Notes: generated from the letters alone by a model not told the origin. A stretch of 64,000 bases of DNA from Paenibacillus alkalitolerans (GCF_016482785.1 NZ_JAEMXM010000010.1:116716-180715); one strand, 5' to 3'; counted from the stretch's first letter, positions 35,183 through 44,704 are shown. Translations and numbers: made by a program.

Positions 35183-36127
35183 TCATTCAATAATCTTTGC
35201 CGAAATAGCGTCTTTGCGGTTTATTAGATTGACCAAGAGAATCCCGCCTATGATTACGGCTCCCCCAAGGAGCTGAACGGGTAAAACGGTCTCCCCCAAC
35301 AACAAATGTCCGCATATGACCCCGACAATCGGCACAAGGTTCAAATACATCGTGGTTGCCGCAACATCCAGTTTTCTTAAAGCGTAAATGTATAATAAAT
35401 AACAGCCCGCGGAACAGAACGCGGCAAGAAATATAATATGAAGCAAAATAGAGACCGGAAAGAGCTTCCACTGTTGGTATTCCGTAATGGCTAATGGAAT
35501 TAACAGAGCGGTACCGAGCATATGCTGCCAAGCCGTTACCGACAGCCCCGAATATTTTGCCCCGAATGATTTATTGCATAAAGTGTACAGCACCCACGAC
35601 ACCATCGCGCAAACGATGAGAACATTTCCCTTGAAATGTACGGAATCGAGCCGAACCTGTCCGTTCGCGGTAATCGCCAAATATGTCCCCGCAATCGCCA
35701 GCACCATGCCCAAGCATTGCGTTGCAGAAACCTTCGTCCTATAAAAGCAAATATCCAAAGACGTGGCGAGGATGGGAATAACGGAAGCAATAAGGGCGGC
35801 ATTCGAGGCGGTTGAAAGTTTGATCCCGGTATTTTCAAGAAAAAAATACAACGTGACTCCCAAGAAACCGGCCGATCCCATTCTAAGCAAATCTCTCTTC
35901 TCAAGTGTTGCGGCAGGCTCCAATTTCTTCAGCAGTATAAAGAGAATGACGGATGCGATCATAAACCGCAGAAGCGCCATTGTGACAGGAGGAACGAAGC
36001 TTACCGCAATTTTAATGCTGACAAATGAATAACCCCACAATATCACGACAACGACCATAGCCAAATTTCCCGCGATATTATAGTTTTCCGCTTTTATCAA
36101 TATTGCTTTCAGTTTAACGGATGACAC
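35183..36127 (-). CDS. EamA/DMT-family transporter
   Basis: A 314-residue membrane protein with ten hydrophobic helices in two EamA repeats (ILWGYSFVSIKIAVSFVPP near the start and the equivalent at about 160). Members export amino acids or metabolites. The start is uncertain: GTG at 36127 is very near its GAGGAAGG site. It converges with the TetR gene, and an AraC regulator lies just upstream on the same strand, a common regulator-exporter pairing. Confidence 0.86.
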   Translation of the reverse strand: MSSVKLKAILIKAENYNIAGNLAMVVVVILWGYSFVSIKIAVSFVPPVTMALLRFMIASVILFILLKKLEPAATLEKRDLLRMGSAGFLGVTLYFFLENTGIKLSTASNAALIASVIPILATSLDICFYRTKVSATQCLGMVLAIAGTYLAITANGQVRLDSVHFKGNVLIVCAMVSWVLYTLCNKSFGAKYSGLSVTAWQHMLGTALLIPLAITEYQQWKLFPVSILLHIIFLAAFCSAGCYLLYIYALRKLDVAATTMYLNLVPIVGVICGHLLLGETVLPVQLLGGAVIIGGILLVNLINRKDAISAKIIE

Positions 36128-36213
36128 CTTCCTCTATCCCCTCATCTGATGTTGAAGCCATTGTACAGAGTCGGGGCGGAGGAGTATTGTATGAAATTGT
36201 TCTTTATACGGAC

Positions 36214-37128
36214 TTACATTGAAATAGCATATTTGTGCGGAGTGACGCCGACATACCCTTTGAATAATTTCGTAAAGTGGCTTTGGTCGTAAAAGCCCGC
36301 TTCCGCGGCAATTTCCGCAATGGGCCTCCGCTTGCGCAATTCTTTCTTGGCGAAATTAATTCTTAAGAGATTCTGATAAGCGTGCGGCGGAATATTATGC
36401 TCTTTCTTAAACGAATGGAGCAAGTGAAAGCGGCTGATCCCGGACACCTTCTCGAACTGCTCCAACGTAACCCGTTCCAAATAGTGCTCATGCAAATAAT
36501 CCTTGACCCTTATCAGACTTTGTTTGGCTTGGCAACCATCGCCCGGCCGCTTCTCTTTGACGGCTCTCCCGTTCCTGATCATATCTACCATTTCAATAGC
36601 AACGGTTTCCGTCTCTAACGGAGTTTTCCGGCTCTTCAAGCAGCGGATCATATCATTCAAATATCTCTTTAACAGTTGATTCGTTTCATTTTCGAACAGG
36701 AACGGCTCATGGAGATTCTCCTCCTTAGCCCCCAGCGCTTGATTCATCCACTCGGGGCGAATAAACAGCATCTTATATTTCCAATCCGACTTCTCCCGGG
36801 GGTTGCAGGCGTGCGGCAAGTAAGGCGGAATCCATATGAACCTTCCCGCCCCGACATCGATGTTTTTACCGTCGCACCACACCGAACTCGAGCCTTCATC
36901 TATAACCCCAATTGAATATTCTTCATGAAAATGTTTCTTATACGATAAGCTTTTGTCATTACAAAATTTAATTTCTAGAAAGGGTACCGACTCATCGCGG
37001 AAAAAGTTTACGCCTGGCACATTCTCACATCCAATCCACTGTGTGTTCAAACACCGTAATGTTTCATCATTATAGCATCTTGAAACTGGAATAACATACA
37101 AAGACGACCAGCCCTTTACCCGTTGCAT
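36214..37128 (-). CDS. AraC-family regulator with cupin sensor domain
   Basis: A 304-residue regulator with an N-terminal AraC-type cupin (HFHEEYSIGVIDEGSSSVWC, then IPPYLPHACNP) and a C-terminal double HTH (TLEQFEKVSGISRFHLLHSF and then AEAGFYDQSHFTKLFKGYVG). It precedes an EamA exporter on the same strand and probably activates it in response to a bound metabolite. No convincing ribosome site is seen at the ATG. Confidence 0.86.
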   Translation of the reverse strand: MQRVKGWSSLYVIPVSRCYNDETLRCLNTQWIGCENVPGVNFFRDESVPFLEIKFCNDKSLSYKKHFHEEYSIGVIDEGSSSVWCDGKNIDVGAGRFIWIPPYLPHACNPREKSDWKYKMLFIRPEWMNQALGAKEENLHEPFLFENETNQLLKRYLNDMIRCLKSRKTPLETETVAIEMVDMIRNGRAVKEKRPGDGCQAKQSLIRVKDYLHEHYLERVTLEQFEKVSGISRFHLLHSFKKEHNIPPHAYQNLLRINFAKKELRKRRPIAEIAAEAGFYDQSHFTKLFKGYVGVTPHKYAISM

Positions 37129-37183
37129 CGTTATGAAATAAGATGGTTTAAAATAACCGAATTTCTGAAAGGAGACAGCTTCG

Positions 37184-38011
37184 GTGTTAAAAATCAGCGC
37201 TTTCTCTAAGCTGAGCCGAGTATCTGTTAAAACTTTGAGATTTTACGATGAGACGGGATTATTAAAGCCTGCCGCGGTAGACATGAACAACGGTTACCGG
37301 TATTATTCCGAGGAGCAGCTCCTCACCGTAAAGCGCATCGTTGCTTTGAAAGAACAGGGTTTTACGTTGGAACAAATTAAATCGCTTCTGGAAGAAAAAG
37401 TGCTACCGGATACAGTGAGGAGCAAGTTGCTAGACAAGAAGGAAGAACTGCTGCGTACGATCCAAGAGGCGCAGCATCAGTTGGATGAAATCAATGCAAA
37501 ACTGCTCCGCATGGAACGGACGGAAAATCAACATAAACCATCAACAATAACAATCCGGCATGTAAAACCTCGGCTCGCGGCCTCCATTCGCGACGTGATC
37601 CCCCGTTCGCAGCTGTGTCTGCTGCTGGACGAAATCACGCAGTACGTTCGCATCTACGGGGAGAGTGACGGTAATTTACTCACGATTTTATGGCACGATT
37701 ACCGCAGCATGAATATGGATCGAGCCGATATCGAGGTGGCATTGCCGCTAACCAAACATATCCCAAGCAGCGACAGAGTGAAAGTCGGCCTCCAGCCCGA
37801 ATGGAAAGCAGCCGCTTCCCTTGTGCACCGATGCGACCCATACGATAATTCATGCACAGCGGTTGCGCAATTGATGTCGTGGATTTCATCGAATGGATAT
37901 ATTCATCCCGATAAAGAACCGATCCGGGAAATCTATTTAACCTCGGACACAGATATGTATGGAAAGTTGAGACTGGCGGAATTGCTCATACCCGTCGAGT
38001 CGTCTAAATAG
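37184..38011 (+). CDS. MerR-family regulator with GyrI-like effector domain
   Basis: A 275-residue regulator. The MerR HTH is SRVSVKTLRFYDETGLLKPA; a coiled-coil helix follows (about 80-125), then a GyrI-like ligand domain ending in REIYLTSDTDMYGKL. GTG at 37184 follows GAAAGGAGA. It lies 88 bases before an SDR gene whose promoter has the long spacer typical of MerR activators. BmrR-like multidrug sensing is possible. Confidence 0.88.
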   Translation: MLKISAFSKLSRVSVKTLRFYDETGLLKPAAVDMNNGYRYYSEEQLLTVKRIVALKEQGFTLEQIKSLLEEKVLPDTVRSKLLDKKEELLRTIQEAQHQLDEINAKLLRMERTENQHKPSTITIRHVKPRLAASIRDVIPRSQLCLLLDEITQYVRIYGESDGNLLTILWHDYRSMNMDRADIEVALPLTKHIPSSDRVKVGLQPEWKAAASLVHRCDPYDNSCTAVAQLMSWISSNGYIHPDKEPIREIYLTSDTDMYGKLRLAELLIPVESSK

Positions 38012-38038
38012 CATCTCGTTGTTTCTTTCTGCGACCTC

Positions 38039-38070
38039 TTGACTCTCCCCTTTACTGGAAGGTGTACAGT
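38039..38070 (+). promoter_or_regulatory. MerR-type long-spacer promoter of the SDR gene
   Basis: TTGACT (38039-38044) and TACAGT (38065-38070) are 20 bases apart, longer than the usual 17. The spacer CTCCCCTTTACTGGAAGGTG has an imperfect dyad, as in MerR-controlled promoters. It lies between the MerR and SDR genes. Confidence 0.7.
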
Positions 38071-38099
38071 AGTTCCAGACCAAATAAGGAGTGAGACAA

Positions 38100-38864
38100 T
38101 TGAAACGATTGAAAGGGAAAGTTGCATTAGTCACTGGAGCAAGCAGAGGGATTGGCAAAGGAATTGCGCTGCGGCTGGCGGAAGACGGCGCGCTCGTTAT
38201 CGTTCATTACGGCAACAGCCGCGATGCCGCGGAACATGTCGTTCGCGTCATCGAAGAGCAAGGGGGACGTGCAATTGCCATAGGAGCAAAGCTCGAAACT
38301 GTTGCTGGGGTACAGCTGTTGATCGATTCGTTGAAGGAAGCGCTTATTGGCGTTACGGGAGTTCCCCGCTTCGACATTCTGGTTAATAATGCGGGCATCG
38401 CTACTTCGAAAACATTCGAGGAGACAACGGAGGAATCATTCGACGAGGTGTTTGCCGTCAACGTGAAAGCCCCGTTCTTCCTCGTCCAGCACGCATTGCC
38501 GGTTCTGCGCGACGGCGGACGCATTGTCAATATTTCTTCCGGAGTTACGCGAATCGCATATCCCCACATCATGGCTTACAATTTGTCTAAAGGCGCGATT
38601 AATACATTTACGCTGCATCTTGCGAAATTGTTGGGTTCCCGCGGCATTACGGTCAATGCGGTTCTTCCGGGCATCGTCGATACGGACGTTAACGCCTCAT
38701 GGCTGCATACCCCCGACGGAGAGAAGTACGCCGCCGAAATGTCTGCCCTCGGCAGGATCGGGCAGCCATCGGACGTTGCGGACATAGTCTCGTTCCTCTC
38801 CGCATCGGACGGCCGCTGGGTAACGGGTCAGATGATCGATGCGACCGGAGGATCACATTTATAA
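38100..38864 (+). CDS. Short-chain dehydrogenase/reductase (SDR)
   Basis: A 254-residue classical SDR with the NADP-binding TGASRGIGKGIA, the NNAG motif (ILVNNAGIA), Ser in NISSGV and the catalytic YNLSK. It is an oxidoreductase of unknown substrate. TTG at 38100 is chosen because AAGGAG lies 8 bases upstream; an in-frame GTG three codons earlier overlaps that site. It is probably induced by the MerR protein just upstream. Confidence 0.9.
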   Translation: MKRLKGKVALVTGASRGIGKGIALRLAEDGALVIVHYGNSRDAAEHVVRVIEEQGGRAIAIGAKLETVAGVQLLIDSLKEALIGVTGVPRFDILVNNAGIATSKTFEETTEESFDEVFAVNVKAPFFLVQHALPVLRDGGRIVNISSGVTRIAYPHIMAYNLSKGAINTFTLHLAKLLGSRGITVNAVLPGIVDTDVNASWLHTPDGEKYAAEMSALGRIGQPSDVADIVSFLSASDGRWVTGQMIDATGGSHL

Positions 38865-38875
38865 GTTTGAGAACG

Positions 38876-38909
38876 AAGCCCCTTCCGTTTCAGCATGGAC
38901 GGGGTTTTT
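38876..38909 (+). terminator. Terminator of the SDR gene
   Basis: AAGCCCCTTCCGT pairs with ATGGACGGGGTTTTTC. It lies 12 bases after the stop. Confidence 0.8.
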
Positions 38910-38969
38910 CTGCGTTTATGGCATGCTTCCGGTTCCAAAGTATCGGTACAAAATGTCCATTTTCACCAA

Positions 38970-39030
38970 TTTACTAAACATTTAAACTATCTCAACAATT
39001 CCTTAAAACTGATTTGTTATGCTTTTAAAT
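38970..39030 (+). promoter_or_regulatory. Pho-box array: six hexamers at an 11-bp period
   Basis: TTTACT, TTTAAA, TCAACA, TTAAAA, TTGTTA and TTAAAT begin at 38970, 38981, 38992, 39003, 39014 and 39025. Most fit the PhoP direct-repeat consensus TT(A/T/C)A(C/T)A with one mismatch at a fixed 5-base gap. The array ends 53 bases before the PhoX-type start. Confidence 0.75.
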
Positions 39031-39082
39031 AGAACTTCATCATAGAAACTCATCTCCAAAATTGATAGGGAGGTATACTAAG

Positions 39083-40528
39083 TTGGACAAGCGATTAAGC
39101 CGACGGAACTTCTTAAAAACAAGCGGAATGAGTACGGTAGCTTTGGCGTTGGGCGCAACAGGCGCGTTCTCGTTGGGAGGAGGCAAGAGCGCTCTTGCGG
39201 CTCTCGACAATCCTCGGGCCGGCTTAGCCGGATTCGGCGGCGGATTCGGACCTTTGGTGAAGGACCCGGGCGGCATCCTGAATCTACCCGAAGGCTTCCA
39301 GTACCGTATTATTTCGGAAGAGGGCGGCAAGCTTTCGGACGGACGAGTGATACCGGGAATGTTTGACGGCATGGCCGCGTTTGCTGGGCGGCATAATTCT
39401 ACTATCATTGTGCGCAATCACGAGCAGAGCGGAAATACGGATAATCCAGTTGAAGGAAAAAATCCGTACGACAAATTAAGAACCGGCGGCACGACTGCAC
39501 TTGTGGTCGGTCCGGACCGTAAAGTGATGGACGAGTACGTAACCTCCGCGGGGACAATCCGCAACTGCGCCGGAGGAGCAACTCCTTGGGGAACGTGGCT
39601 CACATGCGAGGAAACGCGCGAAATGGGCCATGGCTATGTGTTCGAGGTCGATCCTTTGAATCCCGAAAACGAGTTGTCCAAAACTCCAATTCGGGAAATG
39701 GGCGCTTTCTCGCATGAGGCGACGGCGATCGATCCGAGCACGGGCATTGTGTATTTGACGGAAGACGCCAGCCCCAGCTTCTTGTATCGTTTCATTCCTA
39801 ACGACCGGAGCCAAAAGCCGGGAGCGCTTCACAACGGCGGCAAGCTGCAAGCCGCGGCGATCGAGGAGATGCCTGCCGCGTTAGCCGGATCGTTCGCCAC
39901 GGGGCAAACATTCGGGATCGTTTGGAAAGACGTGAATCCGGAAAAACCGAGCCTCGAGGCCGCAGAAAAAGGTTGCATCGTGTTCAGCCGCTTGGAAGGC
40001 GCATGGTTTTCGGGAGGCGTATTCTGGTTCGACGACACGAGCGCCGGAGAGGAACGTTTAGGCCGGTTATACCGCTATTTCCCGGCAACCAACACGTTGG
40101 AGTTATTCTATGAATCTTCCGAGAAAAACGATTTGGAAGCGCCCGACAACATCTGCATCACGCCGTGGGGCGATTTATGGATTGCCGAAGACGGCGGCGG
40201 CTCGGACAGAGTGATCGGCGTCACTCCTGAAGGACAAACGTACGTTTTCGCGGAAAATACGCTGAACGGAGCCGAGCTGGCGGGTCCCGTCTTCTCTCCG
40301 GACGGCCACACGTTCTTTGTAAATATTCAACGTCCCGGAATCACCTTTGCCATCTGGGGTCCGTTCGCACGCAGCAATTCCGGACGCCAAAGATTGATGG
40401 GCCACGCCGCTCCTCCGGCGCACCTCGCTCCGGTAATTTCGGACAAGCTGGCAGCCTTCGCCGAAAGCAAAGGCATGTCTTCGCTCGAAGCCGCCGCGCT
40501 CCACCGCCACGGAATGCCGATATTGTAA
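39083..40528 (+). CDS. PhoX-type alkaline phosphatase (DUF839), Tat-exported
   Basis: A 481-residue protein with a twin-arginine signal (LSRRNFLKTSGM, then a hydrophobic Ala-rich stretch ending SALAAL). The mature part has PhoX-family segments: VRNHEQSG, GGATPWGTWLTCEE, GAFSHEATAIDPSTG and DNICITPWGDLWIAED. PhoX enzymes are Ca/Fe-dependent phosphatases. TTG at 39083 follows GGGAGG at 9 bases. The Pho-box array directly upstream fits phosphate-starvation control. It is exported folded and releases phosphate from esters outside the cell. Confidence 0.88.
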   Translation: MDKRLSRRNFLKTSGMSTVALALGATGAFSLGGGKSALAALDNPRAGLAGFGGGFGPLVKDPGGILNLPEGFQYRIISEEGGKLSDGRVIPGMFDGMAAFAGRHNSTIIVRNHEQSGNTDNPVEGKNPYDKLRTGGTTALVVGPDRKVMDEYVTSAGTIRNCAGGATPWGTWLTCEETREMGHGYVFEVDPLNPENELSKTPIREMGAFSHEATAIDPSTGIVYLTEDASPSFLYRFIPNDRSQKPGALHNGGKLQAAAIEEMPAALAGSFATGQTFGIVWKDVNPEKPSLEAAEKGCIVFSRLEGAWFSGGVFWFDDTSAGEERLGRLYRYFPATNTLELFYESSEKNDLEAPDNICITPWGDLWIAEDGGGSDRVIGVTPEGQTYVFAENTLNGAELAGPVFSPDGHTFFVNIQRPGITFAIWGPFARSNSGRQRLMGHAAPPAHLAPVISDKLAAFAESKGMSSLEAAALHRHGMPIL

Positions 40529-40547
40529 GCAAGTCCGATTTGAAAAT

Positions 40548-40595
40548 GGGCTGTCCCTAAAGTCATAATTAATGACCAAGGGATAGCCCTTTTTC
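40548..40595 (+). terminator. Terminator of the PhoX-type gene
   Basis: GGGCTGTCCCT pairs with AGGGATAGCCC, with an inner GTCAT/ATGAC stem, followed by TTTTTC. Confidence 0.85.
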
Positions 40596-40620
40596 TAATA
40601 AGCCGATATTACTAACTCAG

Positions 40621-41280
40621 TTATAAGGAGCGGAGAACGTTCAACACTTCACCAGGCTCCATCCTTGTTTTATAATCCGGGTCCACGCTCGCTAAACGAA
40701 TGATCCCCTGCTTGTCAATTAAATACGTTGCAGGCACCGGAAGCTCCCAGGAATCGTCGCCGTTAAATCCGTCTAAGCCAAAGCCGAGCGAACGGTAGAT
40801 TTCGTGCAAATAGTCCGGCAGCTTAAATTTAAGCAGATACTTCTGCGCGACTTGATTACCCAAATCGCTTAACACGTGAAAGCTCAATTCGTTCTTCTCC
40901 TGTACCGTTAACGTGTGGTCCGGAGTTAAGGGACTTACCGCCAACAATTGAGCTCCGGCCTCATGAATGCTGCCCAAGTTTCGTTGATACGCTTTTAACT
41001 CCAGGTTGCAGAACGGGCACCACTCTCCGCGGTAAAAGGTAAGAATAACCGGGCCCTTCGCGATTTCTTCAGATAAGGTGACCCCGTTGCCTGTCTGATT
41101 CCGCAAGGTGAAGTCAGGCGCCTCTGTCCCAACCGCCAAACCTTTGGCCATGCCTGATTCACGCAGCTCCCGGATCGATCTTTCGAATGCCTCTATAACC
41201 TCCTTAGGCAGAACCTCCACCCCATGCTTCGCCACAGCTTCCAGCTGATCTTTCAGCTTCGTATATTGCGTACTTTCCAC
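40621..41280 (-). CDS. Peroxiredoxin-like protein (AhpC/TSA fold)
   Basis: A 219-residue thioredoxin-fold protein. It carries the active site YRGEWCPFCNLEL with a CxxC, like the peroxiredoxin-like group, and a C-terminal VPATYLIDKQGIIRLA strand. It probably reduces peroxides or disulfides in the cytosol. GTG at 41280 follows GGGAGAG. A helical N-terminal extension of about 45 residues (EAFERSIRELRESGMAKG) precedes the core. It follows an AraC gene on the same strand but is separated from it by a terminator. Confidence 0.87.
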   Translation of the reverse strand: MESTQYTKLKDQLEAVAKHGVEVLPKEVIEAFERSIRELRESGMAKGLAVGTEAPDFTLRNQTGNGVTLSEEIAKGPVILTFYRGEWCPFCNLELKAYQRNLGSIHEAGAQLLAVSPLTPDHTLTVQEKNELSFHVLSDLGNQVAQKYLLKFKLPDYLHEIYRSLGFGLDGFNGDDSWELPVPATYLIDKQGIIRLASVDPDYKTRMEPGEVLNVLRSL

Positions 41281-41391
41281 TGCATATCTCTCCCTTCCCT
41301 GATATGCGAAAATCGTAACACGCCCCTAACCACATCTCTACCAGTTGACGGAGCCCGATGGCGGTTAGCCGGAAGATCCGCACTATCCGCA

Positions 41392-41418
41392 CAAAAAAAA
41401 CCGCTCCTAAGAGCGGTT
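41392..41418 (-). terminator. Terminator after the AraC gene
   Basis: On the minus strand AACCGCTC-TTA-GGAGCGGTT is followed by a run of T. Confidence 0.88.
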
Positions 41419-41431
41419 AATGAACCGGGCT

Positions 41432-42409
41432 TTACGAACGCCGAACGAATGCGCCGGGGTTGACGCCGTACTTTTCCCGAAAAGCTTCCGCAAAGTAGCT
41501 GGGATTCGAATACCCAACCTCATAAGACACCTCGATCACACTGGCGCCTCCATTTTGCAGCAGGCGGTACGCTCTCTCCAGACGCCGATCCCTGAGGTAA
41601 CCGAACACCGTTTGGCCGTACATTTCTTTGAAGCCGATTTTCAGTTTATAATCATTCAAGCCAATCAACCGGGACAATTCCAACAGTGTGGGAGGCTCCG
41701 TCATCCGTTCGAGAATAATCTCCCTCGCTTGCCGGATTTTCTCCATATCGGTCTTGGACAGCTTCGTCGTTGCCGGTCCGCCGTCCATTAAGAAAGAGCG
41801 GAACGCCAAAGACAGCAGTTCTAGTATTCTGCACTCCGCCTCAAGGTTTCGCAAGCCTTGCCCTCCGGACGATTCCATCAGCTGCTTAATGAGAATGGAA
41901 GCCGCCGGATCGATGCTTTCTTGAAACATGCGATACGGCTTTCCCCCGATGATCCGGTTAAAGTCGGCCGAACGCGCGCCGCCCGCCTCCTCCATAAAGT
42001 GATGGAAGGTTGAAACGGGGATACCGATGCTTAGCATTTGGAAAGATTGATTTCTGCTAAACTGCAGTCCGGCCTCCGCCGGGTTGACAAATTGAAGTGT
42101 GTAGCTGCCGGGGGCTACCTTGTACCGCTCACCGGAGACGTGCATTTCTCTAGTGCCTTCCAAGCAGTAGCTCAGCTCGACCATAGCCGCCTCTGTACGA
42201 AGGTTCACTATACGATTGTGATGCAGCTTGAAATCTGCGATAGCCACTACTATATCTGAACGGGGCGCTAGCCGGTGAACGGAGCCCTCCCCCATCTTTG
42301 AATGAAACTTTAACTTTTCCGTCCGGTTATCCGTCTGCCTGCTCATGTGAAAGCTATCGAAGAAAAGATTAAAGTTTTGATGAATGTCGGGAACACCCAC
42401 TGCTCTCAC
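41432..42409 (-). CDS. AraC-family regulator (PchR-like)
   Basis: A 325-residue regulator with a ligand domain and a C-terminal double HTH: TLLELSRLIGLNDYKLKIGF and then SYEVGYSNPSYFAEAFREKY. The GLNDYKLKIGFKEMYG helix is typical of the PchR-like group that senses siderophores or other metabolites. No target operon is adjacent; the downstream peroxiredoxin is isolated by a terminator. The start is uncertain (42409 GTG, or an ATG at 42346). Confidence 0.85.
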   Translation of the reverse strand: MRAVGVPDIHQNFNLFFDSFHMSRQTDNRTEKLKFHSKMGEGSVHRLAPRSDIVVAIADFKLHHNRIVNLRTEAAMVELSYCLEGTREMHVSGERYKVAPGSYTLQFVNPAEAGLQFSRNQSFQMLSIGIPVSTFHHFMEEAGGARSADFNRIIGGKPYRMFQESIDPAASILIKQLMESSGGQGLRNLEAECRILELLSLAFRSFLMDGGPATTKLSKTDMEKIRQAREIILERMTEPPTLLELSRLIGLNDYKLKIGFKEMYGQTVFGYLRDRRLERAYRLLQNGGASVIEVSYEVGYSNPSYFAEAFREKYGVNPGAFVRRS

Positions 42410-42531
42410 CCACGTTCTTTTATTGACTTGCAGTATCGCCCCCGCAAAAAAATCAATGCCTGATTTTCGGCGGCGCTATTTGCGATAAGGTTCTATAATA
42501 AGAGTATCAATCAAGGTTTGGAAGTGTACAA

Positions 42532-43578
42532 ATGATAATTTCTAATCGTAATGAAGAATATTACAAAGCATTATTAGAAAAAAACACCGAATACGAAGGA
42601 TTGTTCTATGTGGGCGTCAAGACAACCGGCGTATTTTGCCGCCCGACTTGTCCGGCACGAAAGCCGAAGTTTGAAAACTGCGAATTTTTCGAGTCCGCTC
42701 AGCAGGCTCTTCTCGCCTCTTACCGGCCATGCCAACGATGCCGTCCGTTATCGCATCCGAACCATGTCTCGGATATTGTTCGCGTACTTGTCGAAGCTGT
42801 TGAGAATAATCCGGAAAAACGATGGAAAGGGCAAGATTTTAAAAATCTCTCGGTTGACGAATCGACGGCGCGACGGCAGTTCAAGAAGCGGTTCGGCATG
42901 ACATTCGTCGAATACGCCCGCGCGCGCCGCATGGGGCTTGCCTTGAAGAACATCAGGTCCGGCCAATCGGTCATTGACAGTCAACTGTCGACCGGCTATG
43001 AATCCGGAAGCGGTTTCAGAGACGCATTCTCACGAATCATGGGAGCGGCTCCTGCTTTTCTTAATAATAGGAAGATTCTGAACGCAGCTTGGATCGATAC
43101 GCGTCTCGGCCCGATGATTGCCATTGCGGATGAACAAGCGCTTTATCTTTTGGAATTTGTTGACCGCCGTGGTTTGGAGCGTGAAGTCGAAAGGCTCAGA
43201 AAACGGACAAGATCGGCGATTATCCCAGGAATGACGGAGCCGATTCAATCGATTGAAAGAGAATTGGTTCAATACTTTGAAGGTACGCTGACCAAATTCA
43301 AAACCCCGCTCTTTCTATTAGGATCAGATTTTCAAAAAAGCGTCTGGGAGCAATTATTGAAAATACCGCCGGGAGAAACCCGCTCCTATCTGGACATTGC
43401 CGTTTCTCTCGGAAAACCGACGGCATTTCGCGCTGTGGCGCAAGCCAACGGGGCAAATCAGCTCGCCATCGTCATTCCTTGTCACCGCGTTATTAATTCG
43501 GACGGCGGTTTAGGCGGATACGGCGGCGGCCTGACGCGCAAACATTGGCTGCTGGAGCATGAAAAACAAGGGAATTAA
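42532..43578 (+). CDS. ada: Ada-type fusion: DNA methyl-phosphotriester acceptor, AraC HTH and O6-methylguanine methyltransferase
   Basis: A 348-residue bifunctional DNA-repair regulator. The N-terminal zinc domain has Cys36, Cys40, Cys67 and Cys70 (GVFCRPTCPARKP, YRPCQRCRP); Cys36 is the expected acceptor for phosphotriester methyl groups. An AraC HTH follows (about 78-175). The C-terminal methyltransferase has the active Cys317 in VIPCHRVI. In Bacillus AdaA and AdaB are separate; here they are fused as in Escherichia coli. Divergent from the AraC gene. Self-activation after methylation is expected from the family. Confidence 0.93.
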   Translation: MIISNRNEEYYKALLEKNTEYEGLFYVGVKTTGVFCRPTCPARKPKFENCEFFESAQQALLASYRPCQRCRPLSHPNHVSDIVRVLVEAVENNPEKRWKGQDFKNLSVDESTARRQFKKRFGMTFVEYARARRMGLALKNIRSGQSVIDSQLSTGYESGSGFRDAFSRIMGAAPAFLNNRKILNAAWIDTRLGPMIAIADEQALYLLEFVDRRGLEREVERLRKRTRSAIIPGMTEPIQSIERELVQYFEGTLTKFKTPLFLLGSDFQKSVWEQLLKIPPGETRSYLDIAVSLGKPTAFRAVAQANGANQLAIVIPCHRVINSDGGLGGYGGGLTRKHWLLEHEKQGN

Positions 43579-43675
43579 AGTTAGTTCCGCTAAATTTTAA
43601 GGACGAATGATGGCAAGTCTATCCACGTCGCCCGGGTGTTCACCCTCATCAAGCCGTAGCGTTCAGATCCGCCGC

Positions 43676-44221
43676 CTACTTTTGAACAAAGACTTTATAG
43701 CCGAAACCTTTCGCCAATCGGGCCAACCCTCCCAACACTAAATCTTGCGCAATTTTGGGTGGCCCGGCCATATACCCTTCCATCGCTTCCCAGGCTAATC
43801 CTAGCCATAGCGGATTGCGCGGAATACCTTTGCCGTTCAACTTCCCTTCGCATTCCAACTTATGGATAAGAGCAAACATCTGCCAATGGAGACCCGGGGG
43901 CCGTATTTCATGAAGCGCAACCAGCGTAGTGTCGCTCTCATTCCAAAATTGATGCACCTGACCCGGAAAAATCGTCAATTTCTCTCCCGGTCCGAGCACG
44001 GTTTCTTCTCCGTTCACCTTAAACCGCATTTTTCCTTGCTTTATTGTGAATGTTTCCGTTAGAACCGGATGCCAATGCGGTCCGTTGATGGCGCCATTTC
44101 GGATTATTTTGTGCTCCACCAATAAATATTCTCCGTCGTTGTCCTTGCTCCGCTCCAAACATGTGACGGATTGACCGTCGGGATAAAGCAAGACGCTTCC
44201 ATTCGGGTAATCATTACTCAT
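43676..44221 (-). CDS. Cupin-domain protein
   Basis: A 181-residue single-cupin protein with a first cupin motif (NGPHWHPVLTETFTIKQGKM) and second motif (FPGQVHQFWNESDTTLVALH), so a metal-binding barrel is likely. A helical C-terminal part of 60 residues has no recognised motif. ATG at 44221 is chosen because GGAGG lies 8 bases upstream; a GTG three codons earlier overlaps that region. Function unknown; quercetinase-like oxygenases and small-molecule sensors share this fold. Confidence 0.82.
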   Translation of the reverse strand: MSNDYPNGSVLLYPDGQSVTCLERSKDNDGEYLLVEHKIIRNGAINGPHWHPVLTETFTIKQGKMRFKVNGEETVLGPGEKLTIFPGQVHQFWNESDTTLVALHEIRPPGLHWQMFALIHKLECEGKLNGKGIPRNPLWLGLAWEAMEGYMAGPPKIAQDLVLGGLARLAKGFGYKVFVQK

Positions 44222-44599
44222 TGCCTCCACCTCCGAGCTTGCCGTCTGCTCTTAGTATAATCTAGGAGGCTGGATAAATGTTGGATAACGCAACACTTTT
44301 CCGAACATATAGTGATCTATTGTTCGTAATAGAAAGCTCTGTCTCATGTTCTACAATATGCTCATGCAGCAAAGACTTAAGGAACGATTACGCTGATTAC
44401 CGTACGTGCACTCTCCCTTAGTTTCAGATTGGCTTATCCTCCGTTGTGGTGCTCTCCCGGACATAACGTTCGTATCCTCCTCTTGCGCACATTCTCCCCG
44501 TGGCTCATAAAGCGAACCTGGTTTCATTCCACGCCGCCGCCTTTGCATCTTAGCCATTCTTCTGAGCCAGAAGGATAGTGCCCGCAAGAGAGTTAGTAT
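44222..44599. other. Region without an intact gene; possible intron or mobile-element remnant
   Basis: No credible gene is seen. On the minus strand a 350-base open stretch (about 44351-44701) encodes a basic, non-repetitive peptide without recognised motifs. Together with the large hairpin at 44600-44704 it resembles a decayed structured-RNA element, possibly the 5' part of a group II intron; no reverse transcriptase follows. Confidence 0.3.
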
Positions 44600-44704
44600 G
44601 GTGTGGGATATACCTCCGGGCTCCATTGCAGACGTGTTCTTTGAATAGAGGTTTAAGGTTACAACACGTCCGCAAAAAGTCGCTCCTCCGGCATATCCCA
44701 CACC
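44600..44704 (-). repeat. Long imperfect hairpin, about 105 nt
   Basis: Outer arms GGTGTGGGATAT (44600-44611) and ATATCCCACACC (44693-44704) are perfect inverted repeats. Inner arms GCAGACGTGTT and AACACGTCCGC also pair around a 24-base loop. Repeat R copy 3 begins at its edge. Confidence 0.7.
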
